From an uncultured Bacilli bacterium (lineage in GTDB: Bacteria > Bacillota_I > Bacilli_A > RF39 > UBA660): a stretch of 64,000 nt of DNA. The position numbers and the translations under genes were made by a program. Location of the stretch: positions 124,001 through 188,000 of the forward strand of contig CAKOSZ010000001.1 in NCBI GenBank assembly GCA_934119955.1, read 5' to 3'. Below the pieces are notes generated by a model. It did no database searches. It saw only the letters and a program-made list of their open reading frames with translations, and had not been told where the DNA came from. Of the stretch, positions 1 through 9,632 are shown in pieces. Position 1 is the first letter of the stretch, and each line of letters opens with the position of its first letter.

Positions 1-2147
1 TTAAAATACATATTTCTATATTCTTCTGGTAAAGTTAAAATATCAACCTTAGGATTAGATATCTCACCTGCAAGTACACCTGGTTTTGATCCATATATTC
101 TTAAATTATTTTCAGTTGAATAACGTAGTTTCATTAAAACCATATTCGAAATCATATTTAATTTATATGGATATTTATTAATATAATCTAAGCCATCAAA
201 TACTTGTTCTTTTCCAAGAAAAGCTTTTTCATGACCAATTGCTTCTATGTAATAATCTAAGTTACTTAATATTTTTTTATTACAAAGTAAATATTTAACA
301 TTATCATTAGTAAGTTCTATTTGATAATTTTTAACTATATCATAATTATTCTTTAAAACATTTGTATCAATTACTAATAATTCACGATAATTATCAAATA
401 AATTAATTAAATTAATTTTATGTTCTTTATAAAAATCTACATTATTTATAAATGTTGTTAAAATTTTATCAAGAGTAAATATTCCAGGCATAGTTTCTAA
501 AACAACTTCTAATACTTTTTTAAATTCATCTTCTTTTAAAGATAAATCAGTTTTAATTATTGTAAGTGCTTTATCTACCTCAGCCGGATTTTGTTTTAAA
601 ACATTTTCTAATACACTTGGATAATTACTAAATACCTCACGAACTTCATATTTATCTAAGATATCATTATTTTTTTGAGTAGTATCTATTTCTTTTTCTG
701 CTTGATTATTTAAAAATTCTGGTTTTTGTTCTGTTTCTAAAATACTATCTGTTTCTACACTAGTATTTGAAACATCAAAAGGTGCTACCGTTGGTTCAAC
801 AAATGTAGGAAGTGGTTTAGTTAAATCTAAATTTAAATCATTATTTTCTGGTAAATTATCTATTTTTTCTTCTTTAACTTCTTCTAAATCTTGCTTAGTT
901 TCTACATTTAAAGATTCAGTTTTAGGTTCAGTTAATCCTGTATCATCCTGAACTTCATTATTTAAAGCCTCATAAAGACTATCCATACTATCATGAGTAT
1001 CTAAATCTTTATCTTTATTAATATCACTACTTAAACTAGTATCTTCTTTAATGCTTTCTAATTTATTATTTTCAAGATTAAATGAAGGCAAAACAAGATC
1101 ATTATCAAGATTTAGTTTAAATTTATTAAAATCAAGTCTATCATTAATAGAATCTTCTATTTTCTTTTCATCTATCTTTTTTTCTAATGTTTCTTCTAAA
1201 TCATCTTTTTCTTCTAATTTATTTTCTACTTCCTTATTTTTATCTAATTCATCTTCATCTAATTTATGTGAATCTAATTTTTTAATTTTTTCATCTATTT
1301 TTTCAATTATTTCTTGTAAATCAATAGTATTATTTAAATTTGTTTTTAAATTTTCATCTTCCTTATCTTCAAGTATTTCTTCTTTATCATCTTTCTTTTC
1401 ATTTATTTTATTTAAAGAAAATGTTGGTAAATCAAAATCTTTTTCTTCAAAGAAATCATTATTTGGTTTTAAATCAGTTGTTATTTTAATTTCATCAAAA
1501 TTATCAGAAGAAGTTGTTTCTTCTTTATCACTTGTTTTAATATAGATATCACGATTATATCTTAAAATATTACTAAATATATCTATCTTTTCAAGTAAAG
1601 GTAAATTAGCAAAATCAAGAGCATCAGTTATTTCTTCTATTTCAGTTAAATAAGAATTACTAGTTAATTTAGATATAATTTCTTCGTAGCCTTTTAAAGA
1701 TGCTTCTAAAACATCTAAATTAGTTTCAGGTAATTTTTCTTTACTATCTAATAAATTACTAATAGTTTCTTTTAATTCATCACTTTTAGCATTCATTTCT
1801 TTAATAAATAATTTAATAGCATCTTCTTGTAAACTAGTAAGTTCTAGACTAATACCATCTCTTATACCTTTAATAATATACATTATTCCTTGATAATTAC
1901 AAGCCTTATTATCAAATGTTTCTTTAACAATAGGATTAATCATAGAAATAATTTTATTAAAATCATCTATTAAAATAGAATCAAATTCTAAAATATCTCC
2001 ATCATTAAACAAAGCAATTTTACTATTTATATAGTCTAAATCACTATTATTCTTGTCAAGTTCATTATTTAAATAATTTAAATTATCAATATTTGTTTCA
2101 ATTGCCTCAATTTTAATATTTAATATTTTTTGAAGTTTATCTTGCAT
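1..2147 (-). CDS. Large acidic coiled-coil protein of unknown function (3' end beyond window)
   Basis: The frame is open from an ATG at 2145-2147 to the window edge, giving at least 715 residues with no stop, so the C-terminus lies outside. A GGAGG sits just upstream of the ATG. The start overlaps the end of the preceding gene by 11 bases, so the two are translationally coupled. The first ~190 residues look helical and coiled-coil-like. A middle part of roughly 270 residues is very rich in Asp, Glu, Lys, Asn and Ser and is probably disordered. A more ordered C-terminal part follows, with Leu/Ile-rich helices. No signal peptide, membrane segment or catalytic motif was seen. I do not recognise the family. 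A scaffold or cytoskeletal role is only a guess from composition. Confidence 0.8.
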   Translation of the reverse strand, partial: MQDKLQKILNIKIEAIETNIDNLNYLNNELDKNNSDLDYINSKIALFNDGDILEFDSILIDDFNKIISMINPIVKETFDNKACNYQGIMYIIKGIRDGISLELTSLQEDAIKLFIKEMNAKSDELKETISNLLDSKEKLPETNLDVLEASLKGYEEIISKLTSNSYLTEIEEITDALDFANLPLLEKIDIFSNILRYNRDIYIKTSDKEETTSSDNFDEIKITTDLKPNNDFFEEKDFDLPTFSLNKINEKKDDKEEILEDKEDENLKTNLNNTIDLQEIIEKIDEKIKKLDSHKLDEDELDKNKEVENKLEEKDDLEETLEKKIDEKKIEDSINDRLDFNKFKLNLDNDLVLPSFNLENNKLESIKEDTSLSSDINKDKDLDTHDSMDSLYEALNNEVQDDTGLTEPKTESLNVETKQDLEEVKEEKIDNLPENNDLNLDLTKPLPTFVEPTVAPFDVSNTSVETDSILETEQKPEFLNNQAEKEIDTTQKNNDILDKYEVREVFSNYPSVLENVLKQNPAEVDKALTIIKTDLSLKEDEFKKVLEVVLETMPGIFTLDKILTTFINNVDFYKEHKINLINLFDNYRELLVIDTNVLKNNYDIVKNYQIELTNDNVKYLLCNKKILSNLDYYIEAIGHEKAFLGKEQVFDGLDYINKYPYKLNMISNMVLMKLRYSTENNLRIYGSKPGVLAGEISNPKVDILTLPEEYRNMYF

Positions 2148-3423
2148 AATTTTCCTCCATATCCAAAGTATCTAAGTCTATTGTTAAAACTAAATCTTCT
2201 TCCTTAATATCCTTTAACAACAAATCACGATCTTTTTTATCTTTTAATTTTTCTATATTTTTAATTGTTGACATAATATAAACCATATTTTTAGAAATAT
2301 ATTCTTCTATATTTCCATCTTTATCAAGAACACCTACTATAAGTACATTACCATCATCTAAATACATATAAATTACTTTAATTATAAATTCTTTTTTTAA
2401 ATAAAAGTACTTATCATTATATTTATAATCAGGTAAAACATAAGTATTAGATGATTCTATATCCAAGAGATTTTTATAAACACAGGCTCTATATTTAGTT
2501 AAACACTTTCTTAAATAGTTATTTATTAATAAATCATTTTCTGTTCTTACAAAAATAAGATTTTTAGAATAAGTTTTGCTGTATCTAACTTTTTGCTTTT
2601 CTATTTCTTTTAAATAATCAGTTACTTCTAAATACAATAAATAACAACTTGGAAGTTCATCATAATTATTATCATTATATAAACTAGATAACTTAGTAAC
2701 TAAATATTTTTGTCTTAATGTAAGACTATTTTCATCATCAAATATAATTTTATCAGCAAAAGAATACGAATCTAATAAAGAATTATCTATTTTATCTTTT
2801 TCTTTTTCAAGTGTATCAACAATATTTGATAAATAAATATCACTTGTTAATAAAATATCATTTGTTAAAGTATAAGTTCTTACATTAAATTTAACTACTT
2901 TAATTAAAACATTTAGTTTATCACTTAAAGGAATATCAACTAATTGTAAAAATAATAAAAATTCATCTATGTCATTAATCTCTATATTATTTTTACTAAA
3001 TATAAGATAATATTTATTTAATATTTCTAATTGTTCTAGTTCTTCTTTCAAATCATCATATTTTTTCTTAGTTAAATTATATAATTCTATTAAATAAGTA
3101 AATAGTTTCTCAATATAATTAATTGCTTCTTTATATTGAGGTAATTCTAATAAATTTTGGTTATTACTTTTTAATAAATATTTAGAACTTTTATATAAAT
3201 CAAGATTATTTAAATATGTATCATTACTAGTTTTAATACAATTTAAAATAAAGTTTTGATCATAAAAATTTATAATATCCTGATAAGAATTTTCTCCTAA
3301 ATCTATTATTTCTTTTAGAACTTTGTATGATGATTCTAAATCTAGAAGTTCTTTTCTTTTATCTTGAATATCTAAAATTTTTGGTTCTATATAGGCTAAT
3401 AATTTTACTAAACTATCATTCAC
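2137..3423 (-). CDS. Hypothetical helical protein, coupled to the next gene
   Basis: The frame encodes 428 residues and begins with GTG (GTG AAT GAT), with a weak AGGGA further upstream. The sequence is rich in Lys, Asn, Leu and Asp. It has helical, coiled-coil-like stretches in the first 150 residues (heptad-like runs around 100-135). A more globular C-terminal half contains Tyr-rich segments (about 300-370). It is soluble by appearance: no signal peptide or membrane segment. It overlaps the downstream acidic coiled-coil gene by 11 bases, and the pair probably acts together. Family not recognised. Confidence 0.8.
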   Translation of the reverse strand: MNDSLVKLLAYIEPKILDIQDKRKELLDLESSYKVLKEIIDLGENSYQDIINFYDQNFILNCIKTSNDTYLNNLDLYKSSKYLLKSNNQNLLELPQYKEAINYIEKLFTYLIELYNLTKKKYDDLKEELEQLEILNKYYLIFSKNNIEINDIDEFLLFLQLVDIPLSDKLNVLIKVVKFNVRTYTLTNDILLTSDIYLSNIVDTLEKEKDKIDNSLLDSYSFADKIIFDDENSLTLRQKYLVTKLSSLYNDNNYDELPSCYLLYLEVTDYLKEIEKQKVRYSKTYSKNLIFVRTENDLLINNYLRKCLTKYRACVYKNLLDIESSNTYVLPDYKYNDKYFYLKKEFIIKVIYMYLDDGNVLIVGVLDKDGNIEEYISKNMVYIMSTIKNIEKLKDKKDRDLLLKDIKEEDLVLTIDLDTLDMEENYAR

Positions 3424-3532
3424 TAGACACCACTATCCCTTATTATAAGAATATTTTAACATAAAGTTTTTCTTTAATCAACATTTTTTTCTACATATTT
3501 TATTTATTTACATATATTACTATGGAGGTTTT

Positions 3533-3961
3533 ATGCCAATTATTAAATATACAGATAAAGAACTTGATTTATTAGCAAGACTTATGCGAGCCGAAGCAGT
3601 TGGGGAAGGAAATCTTGGAATGCTTATGGTTGGTAATGTAATTGTAAATAGGGCTTTATCTAATTGTTTAACTTTTAAAAATATTAAAACAATTTATGAT
3701 GCTGTTTTTCAATCACCTGGGGGATTTGCTGGGGTTAAAAGTGATTTGTTTTATTCTAGTGCTACTAAAAATGAAAAGAATTTAGCAAAACGAGTACTTG
3801 ATGGAGAATATTATTTTCCAGCAACTAATGCTTTATGGTTTTATGCTCCAAGTGGTAATAACAGTTGCATTTCAAAGTGGTATAATCAAAAATTAAGTGG
3901 TAGATATAAAAGTCATTGTTTTTATGCTCCTGATGAAGGAGTATGTCCTGAATTATATTAA
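3533..3961 (+). CDS. Cell-wall hydrolase, SleB/CwlJ type
   Basis: This 142-residue protein matches the Hydrolase_2 (SleB/CwlJ) fold. The N-terminal motif LLARLMRAEAVGEG carries the conserved Glu of this family. It is followed by GMLMVGNVIVNRA and, towards the C-terminus, an ALWFYAP motif. In spore formers such enzymes open cortex peptidoglycan at muramic-lactam sites or act as general cell-wall hydrolases. There is no signal peptide, which resembles CwlJ (made in the mother cell) more than exported SleB. A GGAGG lies 7 bases before the ATG. The gene is alone on the plus strand and divergent from the unknown pair. Assignment to the family is firm; the precise role in germination is inferred. 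Confidence 0.85.
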   Translation: MPIIKYTDKELDLLARLMRAEAVGEGNLGMLMVGNVIVNRALSNCLTFKNIKTIYDAVFQSPGGFAGVKSDLFYSSATKNEKNLAKRVLDGEYYFPATNALWFYAPSGNNSCISKWYNQKLSGRYKSHCFYAPDEGVCPELY

Positions 3962-3973
3962 AAAAGATCTAGA

Positions 3974-4732
3974 CTAATCTAAATCTTTATTTTTACTTTT
4001 ATTATAAGTATCAAATGATTTTAAAACATCAATTGGAAGAGCAAAAATAATTGTATTTGACTGATCACTACTTAAATCATTGATTGTTTCAAGAGTTCTT
4101 AAATGAACAGCAACTGGATTTTCATTTAATTTATCAGCGGCAATTGCTAAATTATTACTTGCTTCAATTTCGCCAACTGATTTAGTAATTACTGCTTGTT
4201 TTTCTCTTTCAGCCTCAGCAACTCTTGCTATTACTCTTTTCATCTCTTCTGGTAAAGATACATCTTTAAGTTCTACATTTTCTACTTTAATTCCCCAAGG
4301 ATCAGTTGCTTTATCAATTATTTCACATATCTTTTGACTTATTTTTTCTCTTTCGCTTAAAAGTTCATCTAAACTAACTTCACCTACTGCATTACGCATA
4401 GTTGTTTGAGCAAGTTGACTAACAGCATAATAAAAGTTTTCAACTTCAAGAATTGCCATACTAGCATCAAATATTTTATAATAAACAACTGCATTTATTC
4501 TTATAGAAACATTATCTCTTGTAATTGCATCTTGTTCAGGTACATCAACAACCTTAGTTCTAATATCAACCTTTTTATAAGACTGAATTATTGGTAAAAC
4601 AATTTTCCAACCTGGTTTTAAAGTTTTTCGATACTTTCCAAATGAAAATAAAACTCCTCTTTCATATTCATCAATTTGTTTAATTGATGATAATAATATT
4701 ATAATTATAATTCCACCTATTATATAAAACAT
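3974..4732 (-). CDS. SPFH/stomatin-like (slipin) membrane protein
   Basis: A single N-terminal membrane segment (MFYIIGGIIIIILLSS) is followed by an SPFH/Band 7 domain. Features of that domain include the EYERGVLFSFGKY opening, PGWKIVLPII, the RTKVVDVPEQDAITRDN segment, and a charged helical tail (AEAEREKQAVITKSVGEIEASN). Slipins form oligomeric scaffolds at the inner membrane and often pair with NfeD, which is not seen here. The start was set at the ATG 4730-4732 because AAAGGAG precedes it by a normal distance. An ATG 93 bases further upstream would add an odd second hydrophobic segment and has no ribosome site. Length is 252 residues, usual for slipins. Confidence 0.88.
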   Translation of the reverse strand: MFYIIGGIIIIILLSSIKQIDEYERGVLFSFGKYRKTLKPGWKIVLPIIQSYKKVDIRTKVVDVPEQDAITRDNVSIRINAVVYYKIFDASMAILEVENFYYAVSQLAQTTMRNAVGEVSLDELLSEREKISQKICEIIDKATDPWGIKVENVELKDVSLPEEMKRVIARVAEAEREKQAVITKSVGEIEASNNLAIAADKLNENPVAVHLRTLETINDLSSDQSNTIIFALPIDVLKSFDTYNKSKNKDLD

Positions 4733-4815
4733 AAGTACTCCTTTCATATTAATAATAACATATTTTTTCAAAAAAATATATGAATAAATAAAAAGAAATA
4801 TAACAATATAATAGT

Positions 4816-5130
4816 ATGATAACAAATTATAAAATAAATAAAAATGAAATAGTAATTAATTTTAATTTAAAAAATTTTAAAAGTATTAAATCTTTTTATA
4901 CACCTATAAATGAATTAATTAACAACAAAAAAATTAAGTTTTATGGTAACAAAATAATTATTTATTTAAATGGAATATATTTTGGAGATTTTTATATTAG
5001 TAAGTTTTATTTAAAAAAATTATATATTGGTAATCATCTAACTAAAATAGATAGTTCTAATAGTTATTTTGTTTTTAATAAAATATTAGAAATTAATAAT
5101 AATATTTTTAGGTACAAAAATATTTATTAA
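4816..5130 (+). CDS. Possible small hypothetical protein
   Basis: This 104-codon frame is very rich in Asn, Lys, Ile, Tyr and Phe, and is not overlapped by any better gene. It starts inside the divergent promoter region of the slipin gene and has no clear Shine-Dalgarno sequence. The predicted product is soluble, with no motif recognised. It may be a real lineage-specific gene or an accident of A+T-rich sequence. The hairpin just after its stop is weak support that something is transcribed here. Confidence 0.35.
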   Translation: MITNYKINKNEIVINFNLKNFKSIKSFYTPINELINNKKIKFYGNKIIIYLNGIYFGDFYISKFYLKKLYIGNHLTKIDSSNSYFVFNKILEINNNIFRYKNIY

Positions 5131-5133
5131 AAA

Positions 5134-5166
5134 AATAATTAATGCCTAAACACTAATTATTTTATA
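5134..5166. terminator. Probable bidirectional terminator
   Basis: An inverted repeat AATAATTA ... TAATTATT (8 bp) is flanked by A-rich sequence on the left and T-rich sequence on the right. It lies between the plus-strand small frame and the minus-strand lipoprotein gene, so it can serve both. Confidence 0.5.
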
Positions 5167-5177
5167 TTAATTATTAA

Positions 5178-6287
5178 TTATTTCATATTCATAACTGTTT
5201 TAACATCAATTGAAGAAGCAATATTTAAAAGTTCTTGACTATTCATTACATCTGATACAATATAATATTCTATTCCATTACTTATCCAGTTTAGGGAATT
5301 ATCTGTCATAGCACCTATTGTATCATTTACAAATGATGGTTCACCATAAGTAGGTATTATTGTTAATTCTTTTTCTTTGGTGGCTGTTTCTTCAACTAAG
5401 GTAAATCCTTTTTCTCCTTTAAAGGTTAGAATTACTCTTTCTCCATCTGTTTTACTTACTTTTTCTTGACCATCTAAAACTGTTCCACTTGGTAAATATA
5501 ATGGATAAACTATATCATCAAGAGTTGCTGTTTCTTTGGTTTTTGTTTCAGTTTTTTTATTTTCTTCCTTGTTAGTTTCTGTATTTTTTTCTTTATTAGT
5601 TTCATTATTTTTATCTTTATCCGTAGTATTTTCTTTATTAGTATTTGTATTATCATTAGACTTTGTATTAATAATACTGTTTACTTCAAAATAAGCCTCA
5701 TCAAATGTAGGATCATAATCAATACTTGAAATGGTAAAAGTCATTTCAACTTCATCTTTTTCATTTAATACTTCTACTTTTTCGATTTGTAAATCACCTG
5801 TTACAGTTACTTTTTGTTTTACTAATTTATTATTATTAGGATAATTAACTTTACTTATAAAAATGTATTTATCATTTTCTTCACTTTTGGTAAGTGTATT
5901 ATCATTATTTAAATCATCAACTATTGATTTTAACAAATATATTTGAGAATTGTTATATGGCCAATCACTTTGAAATTTAAAACTTTTATTTAAACTTGGT
6001 GTTAGAACAAATACTCCATCATCATTTCTAAGTATTACTTGTTCATGGTTATTAGATGTATTAGTTAAAGCAACTTTAAACTTATCATTTTTCATAAAAT
6101 TTACTTTAACATTATAAGTATGAGTATTATTATTATTTTTAATTTCTAAGTTACCATTTAAAGTATAACTATTTAATTTATTAATCTTATTAGTTAAATC
6201 TTTAAAAACTGTATCCTGATTATTTTTGCCACATCCTGTTAAGAAAAATAATCCTAATAATACAATTAAATAAAATATTTTTTTCAT
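5178..6287 (-). CDS. LolA/GerS-like lipoprotein with C-terminal DUF4367-like domain
   Basis: The 369-residue product starts with a lipoprotein signal (MKKIFYLIVLLGLFFLTGCG), with Cys at the lipobox. Residues ~25-205 resemble the LolA-like fold of outer-membrane-lipoprotein-sorting homologues and of clostridial GerS: a beta-rich segment with YTLNGNLEI, NDKFKVALTN and a VEKVEVLNEKDEVEMTF strand. A low-complexity Asn/Thr/Lys/Glu linker (about 210-250) leads to a second domain (YPLYLPSGTVLDGQE ... SLNWISNGIEYYIVS) resembling DUF4367. GerS acts in spore cortex modification in Clostridioides, which would fit the sporulation genes here, but that role is inference. AAAGGGG precedes the ATG. Confidence 0.7.
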   Translation of the reverse strand: MKKIFYLIVLLGLFFLTGCGKNNQDTVFKDLTNKINKLNSYTLNGNLEIKNNNNTHTYNVKVNFMKNDKFKVALTNTSNNHEQVILRNDDGVFVLTPSLNKSFKFQSDWPYNNSQIYLLKSIVDDLNNDNTLTKSEENDKYIFISKVNYPNNNKLVKQKVTVTGDLQIEKVEVLNEKDEVEMTFTISSIDYDPTFDEAYFEVNSIINTKSNDNTNTNKENTTDKDKNNETNKEKNTETNKEENKKTETKTKETATLDDIVYPLYLPSGTVLDGQEKVSKTDGERVILTFKGEKGFTLVEETATKEKELTIIPTYGEPSFVNDTIGAMTDNSLNWISNGIEYYIVSDVMNSQELLNIASSIDVKTVMNMK

Positions 6288-6396
6288 TTAAAACCCCTTT
6301 TTCTTTCTTTTCAATTAATTATATTTAAGTATTCTTTAAATATTCATGAATAATTTTACTTTTTTTGTTAATATTATTTAATGATAGGAGGATGTT

Positions 6397-6600
6397 ATGC
6401 AAACATTACAAAAAATAGCCTTAGTATTTACAATAATTGGAGCAATTAATTGGGGACTTATTGGAATATTCGATTTTAATTTAGTTGCTGCTATATTTGG
6501 AAGTGGTTCTATTTTAAGTAGAATTATTTATACAATTGTTGGTATATGTGGTCTTATTAATATTGGATTATTATTTACAGAATATAAAGAAATGAAATAA
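6397..6600 (+). CDS. DUF378 (YuzA-like) small membrane protein
   Basis: This 67-residue protein has two membrane helices and the typical DUF378 pattern: IALVFTIIGAINWGLIGIF near the N-terminus, FGSGSILSRIIYTIVGICGL in the middle. Function of the family is unknown. A strong AGGAGG precedes the ATG, and an intrinsic terminator follows immediately, so it is a monocistronic unit. Confidence 0.88.
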   Translation: MQTLQKIALVFTIIGAINWGLIGIFDFNLVAAIFGSGSILSRIIYTIVGICGLINIGLLFTEYKEMK

Positions 6601-6625
6601 ATCGTATCAAAGTACGATTTTTTTA
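6600..6625 (+). terminator. Intrinsic terminator after DUF378 gene
   Basis: The stem ATCGTA (6601-6606) pairs with TACGAT (6613-6618) and is followed by a run of eight T. Confidence 0.8.
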
Positions 6626-6629
6626 TATA

Positions 6630-6656
6630 GAAAAAGAACTAGCATAACTAGTTCCT
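6630..6656 (-). terminator. Intrinsic terminator after the DcuC-like transporter gene
   Basis: Read on the minus strand, GAACTAG / CTAGTTC (7 bp, 5-base loop) is followed by TTTTT. It sits just behind the stop codon of the transporter gene. Confidence 0.8.
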
Positions 6657-6659
6657 TAA

Positions 6660-8075
6660 TTAAACTAATAGAATAATTGTAAATAAGATAAATGCAACAA
6701 CTAATAACTCACCAAAGAATTTCCATATTGTTTTAAACCATTTAGTATAATCAATTTTTAAGTAACTAATAACAGCAAGTAATATTATACTAGTTGGAGC
6801 AATCAACATACTTAATCCTTGCATTGATTGAGTTATAAAACCTATTAATGCGTATACACTTGTATCTTCAATAATACTTCCTAAATATGGGAATACTGAG
6901 GTTGCTATATAATATGGTTCTATTTTAAAGATACTTGTTACAAACATTGAAATTGCTAAGGTAACACTATTAAATCCATCAGTAATTGTTAATAATGGTT
7001 TTAAAATAGTAAGTAAGAATGGATGATTAGTTGTTATAATTATCATCATATAAGCAAGTACTATTAAGAATGCTGGAAGTGCAAATTTCTTAGCACCTTC
7101 TTTAACATCATCAAATAAATCGTTAATTTTAACACGATAAATGATTGCTAACAAGATAGTTGCCATAAGCATAAGAGCTGTAAACTCAACACTTGTCCAA
7201 CTTCCTAAACTTGCTTTTTCAAGAGATGATCCTAAAATCTTAGCAAAAATTGCAAATTCGCCTATCTTAACATTCATAACACTTTCATGGAATTTTTCAA
7301 ATACTTCTATTTTAAATGCTCCTGAAAAGTTAAGAGAACCAAGAATCATAAGAACTAAAATTAAATCAAAGATAACAATTGCTGGTATACTTGACTTAAC
7401 ATGACCTTTTTTATTTTTAACTTCTACTTTTTCAGCAATTAATTCTTTATTTTCATCTTTCTTAACATCAATTTTCTTATTATGACGAATTATATTAAAT
7501 ACTAATAAAGCAATACCTAATACTAAAATAATTACTTTATATATAATTAATTCATTATATCCAAAAGTTAAGTTTTCAATATAAGTTCCAACTATTGCTT
7601 TTGAATAAAGATTACCAATAATACCAACAGATACAGATCCAATTAAAGTCATTGCAACTGTTAATTTATCATAACCCATTAATAATATTATTGAAGTTAA
7701 TAAAGGTAATAAGAATAAAAGCTCAAAACTAAATCCACAAAAAGCAACAATAGTAACTAAAAGTGTAATTACAGTTATAAAAAAGACAAGTTCCTTTCCT
7801 TTAAACAATTTTGCTATTTTATCACATACTTTTCTATATACACCTGTTTTTTCAAATACAGCATAGAAAATTCCTACAACTAAGGCATAAATTGCTGTTG
7901 AACCAAAGTAATATAAAGTTAAAGTTGAATAACTAAAAATATCAAACAATCCAACTGGATATCTTGTATCAGTTATTAAACCACCATTATAATAACTTAT
8001 TGGAAAAATCCAAGTTAATAAACATGCAAATAAAATAACAATTAATAGTACTTTCAATGTATTATTCTTTTTCAT
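6660..8075 (-). CDS. YfcC/DcuC-family membrane transporter
   Basis: The 471-residue polytopic protein has about 11-12 hydrophobic segments. It resembles the DcuC/YfcC C4-dicarboxylate and basic amino-acid carrier family: the N-terminal TWIFPISYYNGG motif, GIFYAVFEKTGVY, and repeated halves, with a charged cytosolic loop near residues 210-235. The substrate cannot be told from sequence; relatives move dicarboxylates, arginine/ornithine or short peptides. The start at 8073-8075 (MKKNNTLK) was preferred over an ATG six codons earlier because GGGAGG lies at the right distance before it. It is a single-gene unit with its own terminator. Confidence 0.8.
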   Translation of the reverse strand: MKKNNTLKVLLIVILFACLLTWIFPISYYNGGLITDTRYPVGLFDIFSYSTLTLYYFGSTAIYALVVGIFYAVFEKTGVYRKVCDKIAKLFKGKELVFFITVITLLVTIVAFCGFSFELLFLLPLLTSIILLMGYDKLTVAMTLIGSVSVGIIGNLYSKAIVGTYIENLTFGYNELIIYKVIILVLGIALLVFNIIRHNKKIDVKKDENKELIAEKVEVKNKKGHVKSSIPAIVIFDLILVLMILGSLNFSGAFKIEVFEKFHESVMNVKIGEFAIFAKILGSSLEKASLGSWTSVEFTALMLMATILLAIIYRVKINDLFDDVKEGAKKFALPAFLIVLAYMMIIITTNHPFLLTILKPLLTITDGFNSVTLAISMFVTSIFKIEPYYIATSVFPYLGSIIEDTSVYALIGFITQSMQGLSMLIAPTSIILLAVISYLKIDYTKWFKTIWKFFGELLVVAFILFTIILLV

Positions 8076-8199
8076 ATTTCCTCCCGATATCATTATATAA
8101 CAAGTGTTTTTAAATAATCAAGCAATTTCACAAAAAATTCACATACATTTAATTTATAATATTTGTTTTAATTAATAAAATAGATTAGTTTAAAACATT

Positions 8200-9375
8200 T
8201 TAAAAATTAAACATAACAAAATCTGGTTTTATTATTAAAAGAATACCCATTATTAACATTAATATTCCACCTATTAAATTAACTAATTTATTATATCTAG
8301 TACTAATTCCTTTAGATTTTAAAGTAAAAACTGCTATTAAAAATACTACTAAATCATCTATTAAATAAAATAAGATATAAATTAATAAATATAATATCTT
8401 TCTAAAACCTAAAATGTTATTAATACTTAATATTTCAAGAAAAACCGTTGGAAAGCCAAGAGAACAAGCAAGTTCAACTAAGTTAACACTTATTGCTAAA
8501 ACGATTGTACCAAAAAGTCCTAAAATAAAACTTTTAGAAGATAAAATTTTATTTATTTTATTAATTATTCTTCCTCGTTTTTCTTTACTTGTAACATGAC
8601 AACCTGTTTCTTTTCTAGTTTTCAAATAAGTAACTAAATTAATTATTCCAAGAATAATTGCAAATACTCCTATTAAATCTCTTATAATAGTAACTACCAT
8701 TATATCTATAATAAAACCTATTCCAAGCATTGATAAAAAGTAAATTACTCCACTTGTAATAATAAATGTTAAACCAACAAATAACATTTTTTTTCTACTT
8801 TTTTCTTTTAAAGTCATATTAATAAGAAGCAATAATATCCACATAGCACAAGGATTAAAACCATCTATTAAGCCTAAAATAACTGCAATTAAGGTAATAC
8901 TTGCTTTACTAACATCTATTTTACCTAAAATAGGAATATTTTTAGTAGAAGATTTTGTATCATTTTTCAAATAAGCATTTAAAGTATTTTCTATTTCATC
9001 AGGTGTAATACTTCCAAAACCATAAAAAGTATTGGTTCCTATAACAGTAAAAGGAACACCTGGTCTTGTCTCTTGAAAGTATCCTTTAACACTTTTTAAA
9101 TAATTATTATTTACAATATCCTCAGTTACTTCATAGGTAAATATATTAATACTATCTTTATATTTGCTGCTTAAAGTTTCTAAATATTCAAGTTCTCTGT
9201 GGCAATGAGGACAAATTTTACTATAAAACAAGTAAATATTTACCTTTCCATCTTGTTCTACTCCTACTATATCACCAACAACATCTTTATAATCATTGGA
9301 TAAAGCATTGGTATTAGTAAAAGTAAAAAGAAGAAAAAATAAACAAATTAATTTAAAAAAAATCTTCTTTTTCAT
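8200..9375 (-). CDS. Secreted thioredoxin-like domain fused to CcdA/DsbD-type transmembrane domain
   Basis: A signal peptide (first ~25 residues, ending NTNALS) leads to a thioredoxin-like domain with the CPHC redox motif (LFYSKICPHCHREL, about residue 55) and the cis-Pro segment RPGVPFTV. From about residue 155 there are six or so membrane helices of the CcdA/DsbD class, including GFNPCAMWILLLLI and a later VELACSLGFP, each with the conserved Cys that relays electrons. The protein probably carries reducing power from the cytoplasm to extracytoplasmic thiols. It overlaps the small thioredoxin gene upstream by 4 bases, so the two are likely partners in an electron relay. The fusion of both modules in one chain is notable. 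Confidence 0.82.
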   Translation of the reverse strand: MKKKIFFKLICLFFLLFTFTNTNALSNDYKDVVGDIVGVEQDGKVNIYLFYSKICPHCHRELEYLETLSSKYKDSINIFTYEVTEDIVNNNYLKSVKGYFQETRPGVPFTVIGTNTFYGFGSITPDEIENTLNAYLKNDTKSSTKNIPILGKIDVSKASITLIAVILGLIDGFNPCAMWILLLLINMTLKEKSRKKMLFVGLTFIITSGVIYFLSMLGIGFIIDIMVVTIIRDLIGVFAIILGIINLVTYLKTRKETGCHVTSKEKRGRIINKINKILSSKSFILGLFGTIVLAISVNLVELACSLGFPTVFLEILSINNILGFRKILYLLIYILFYLIDDLVVFLIAVFTLKSKGISTRYNKLVNLIGGILMLIMGILLIIKPDFVMFNF

Positions 9376-9632
9376 AATAAATCACCTATACTATCTAATA
9401 TTTCTTTTTTAGTTTTTTCCCCAATTATTCTTTTAATTTCTTGATTATCTTGTTCAAGAATTACAACTGGTAAAATATCTCCTACATTATATTTTGATAC
9501 TATATCTTCATCTAAATCAAAATCAAGATTTATATATTCATGATTTGAATATTCTTTTTCAAGAGAATCCCATATATTTTTAGATATTAAACAAGCCGGA
9601 CACCACATAGCATTAATTTTAATTATTTTCAT
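9372..9632 (-). CDS. Small thioredoxin-family protein
   Basis: This 86-residue protein has the thioredoxin active site WCPAC (residues ~10-14), a cis-proline segment (GDILPVVIL) and no signal peptide, so it is cytoplasmic. The start was set at 9630-9632 (MKIIKINAMWCPAC) because GAGGAGC precedes it. It overlaps the cysteine desulfurase gene by 14 bases on one side and the CcdA fusion gene by 4 on the other. It is a plausible cytoplasmic electron donor for the downstream membrane CcdA domain. Confidence 0.82.
   Translation of the reverse strand: MKIIKINAMWCPACLISKNIWDSLEKEYSNHEYINLDFDLDEDIVSKYNVGDILPVVILEQDNQEIKRIIGEKTKKEILDSIGDLL

Noticed and set aside
1051..1545. Plus-strand frame of 164 codons, Ser/Phe-rich
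   Set aside because: It is the complement of the acidic Glu/Lys/Asp-rich centre of the minus-strand gene; composition is that of a shadow frame and there is no ribosome site.
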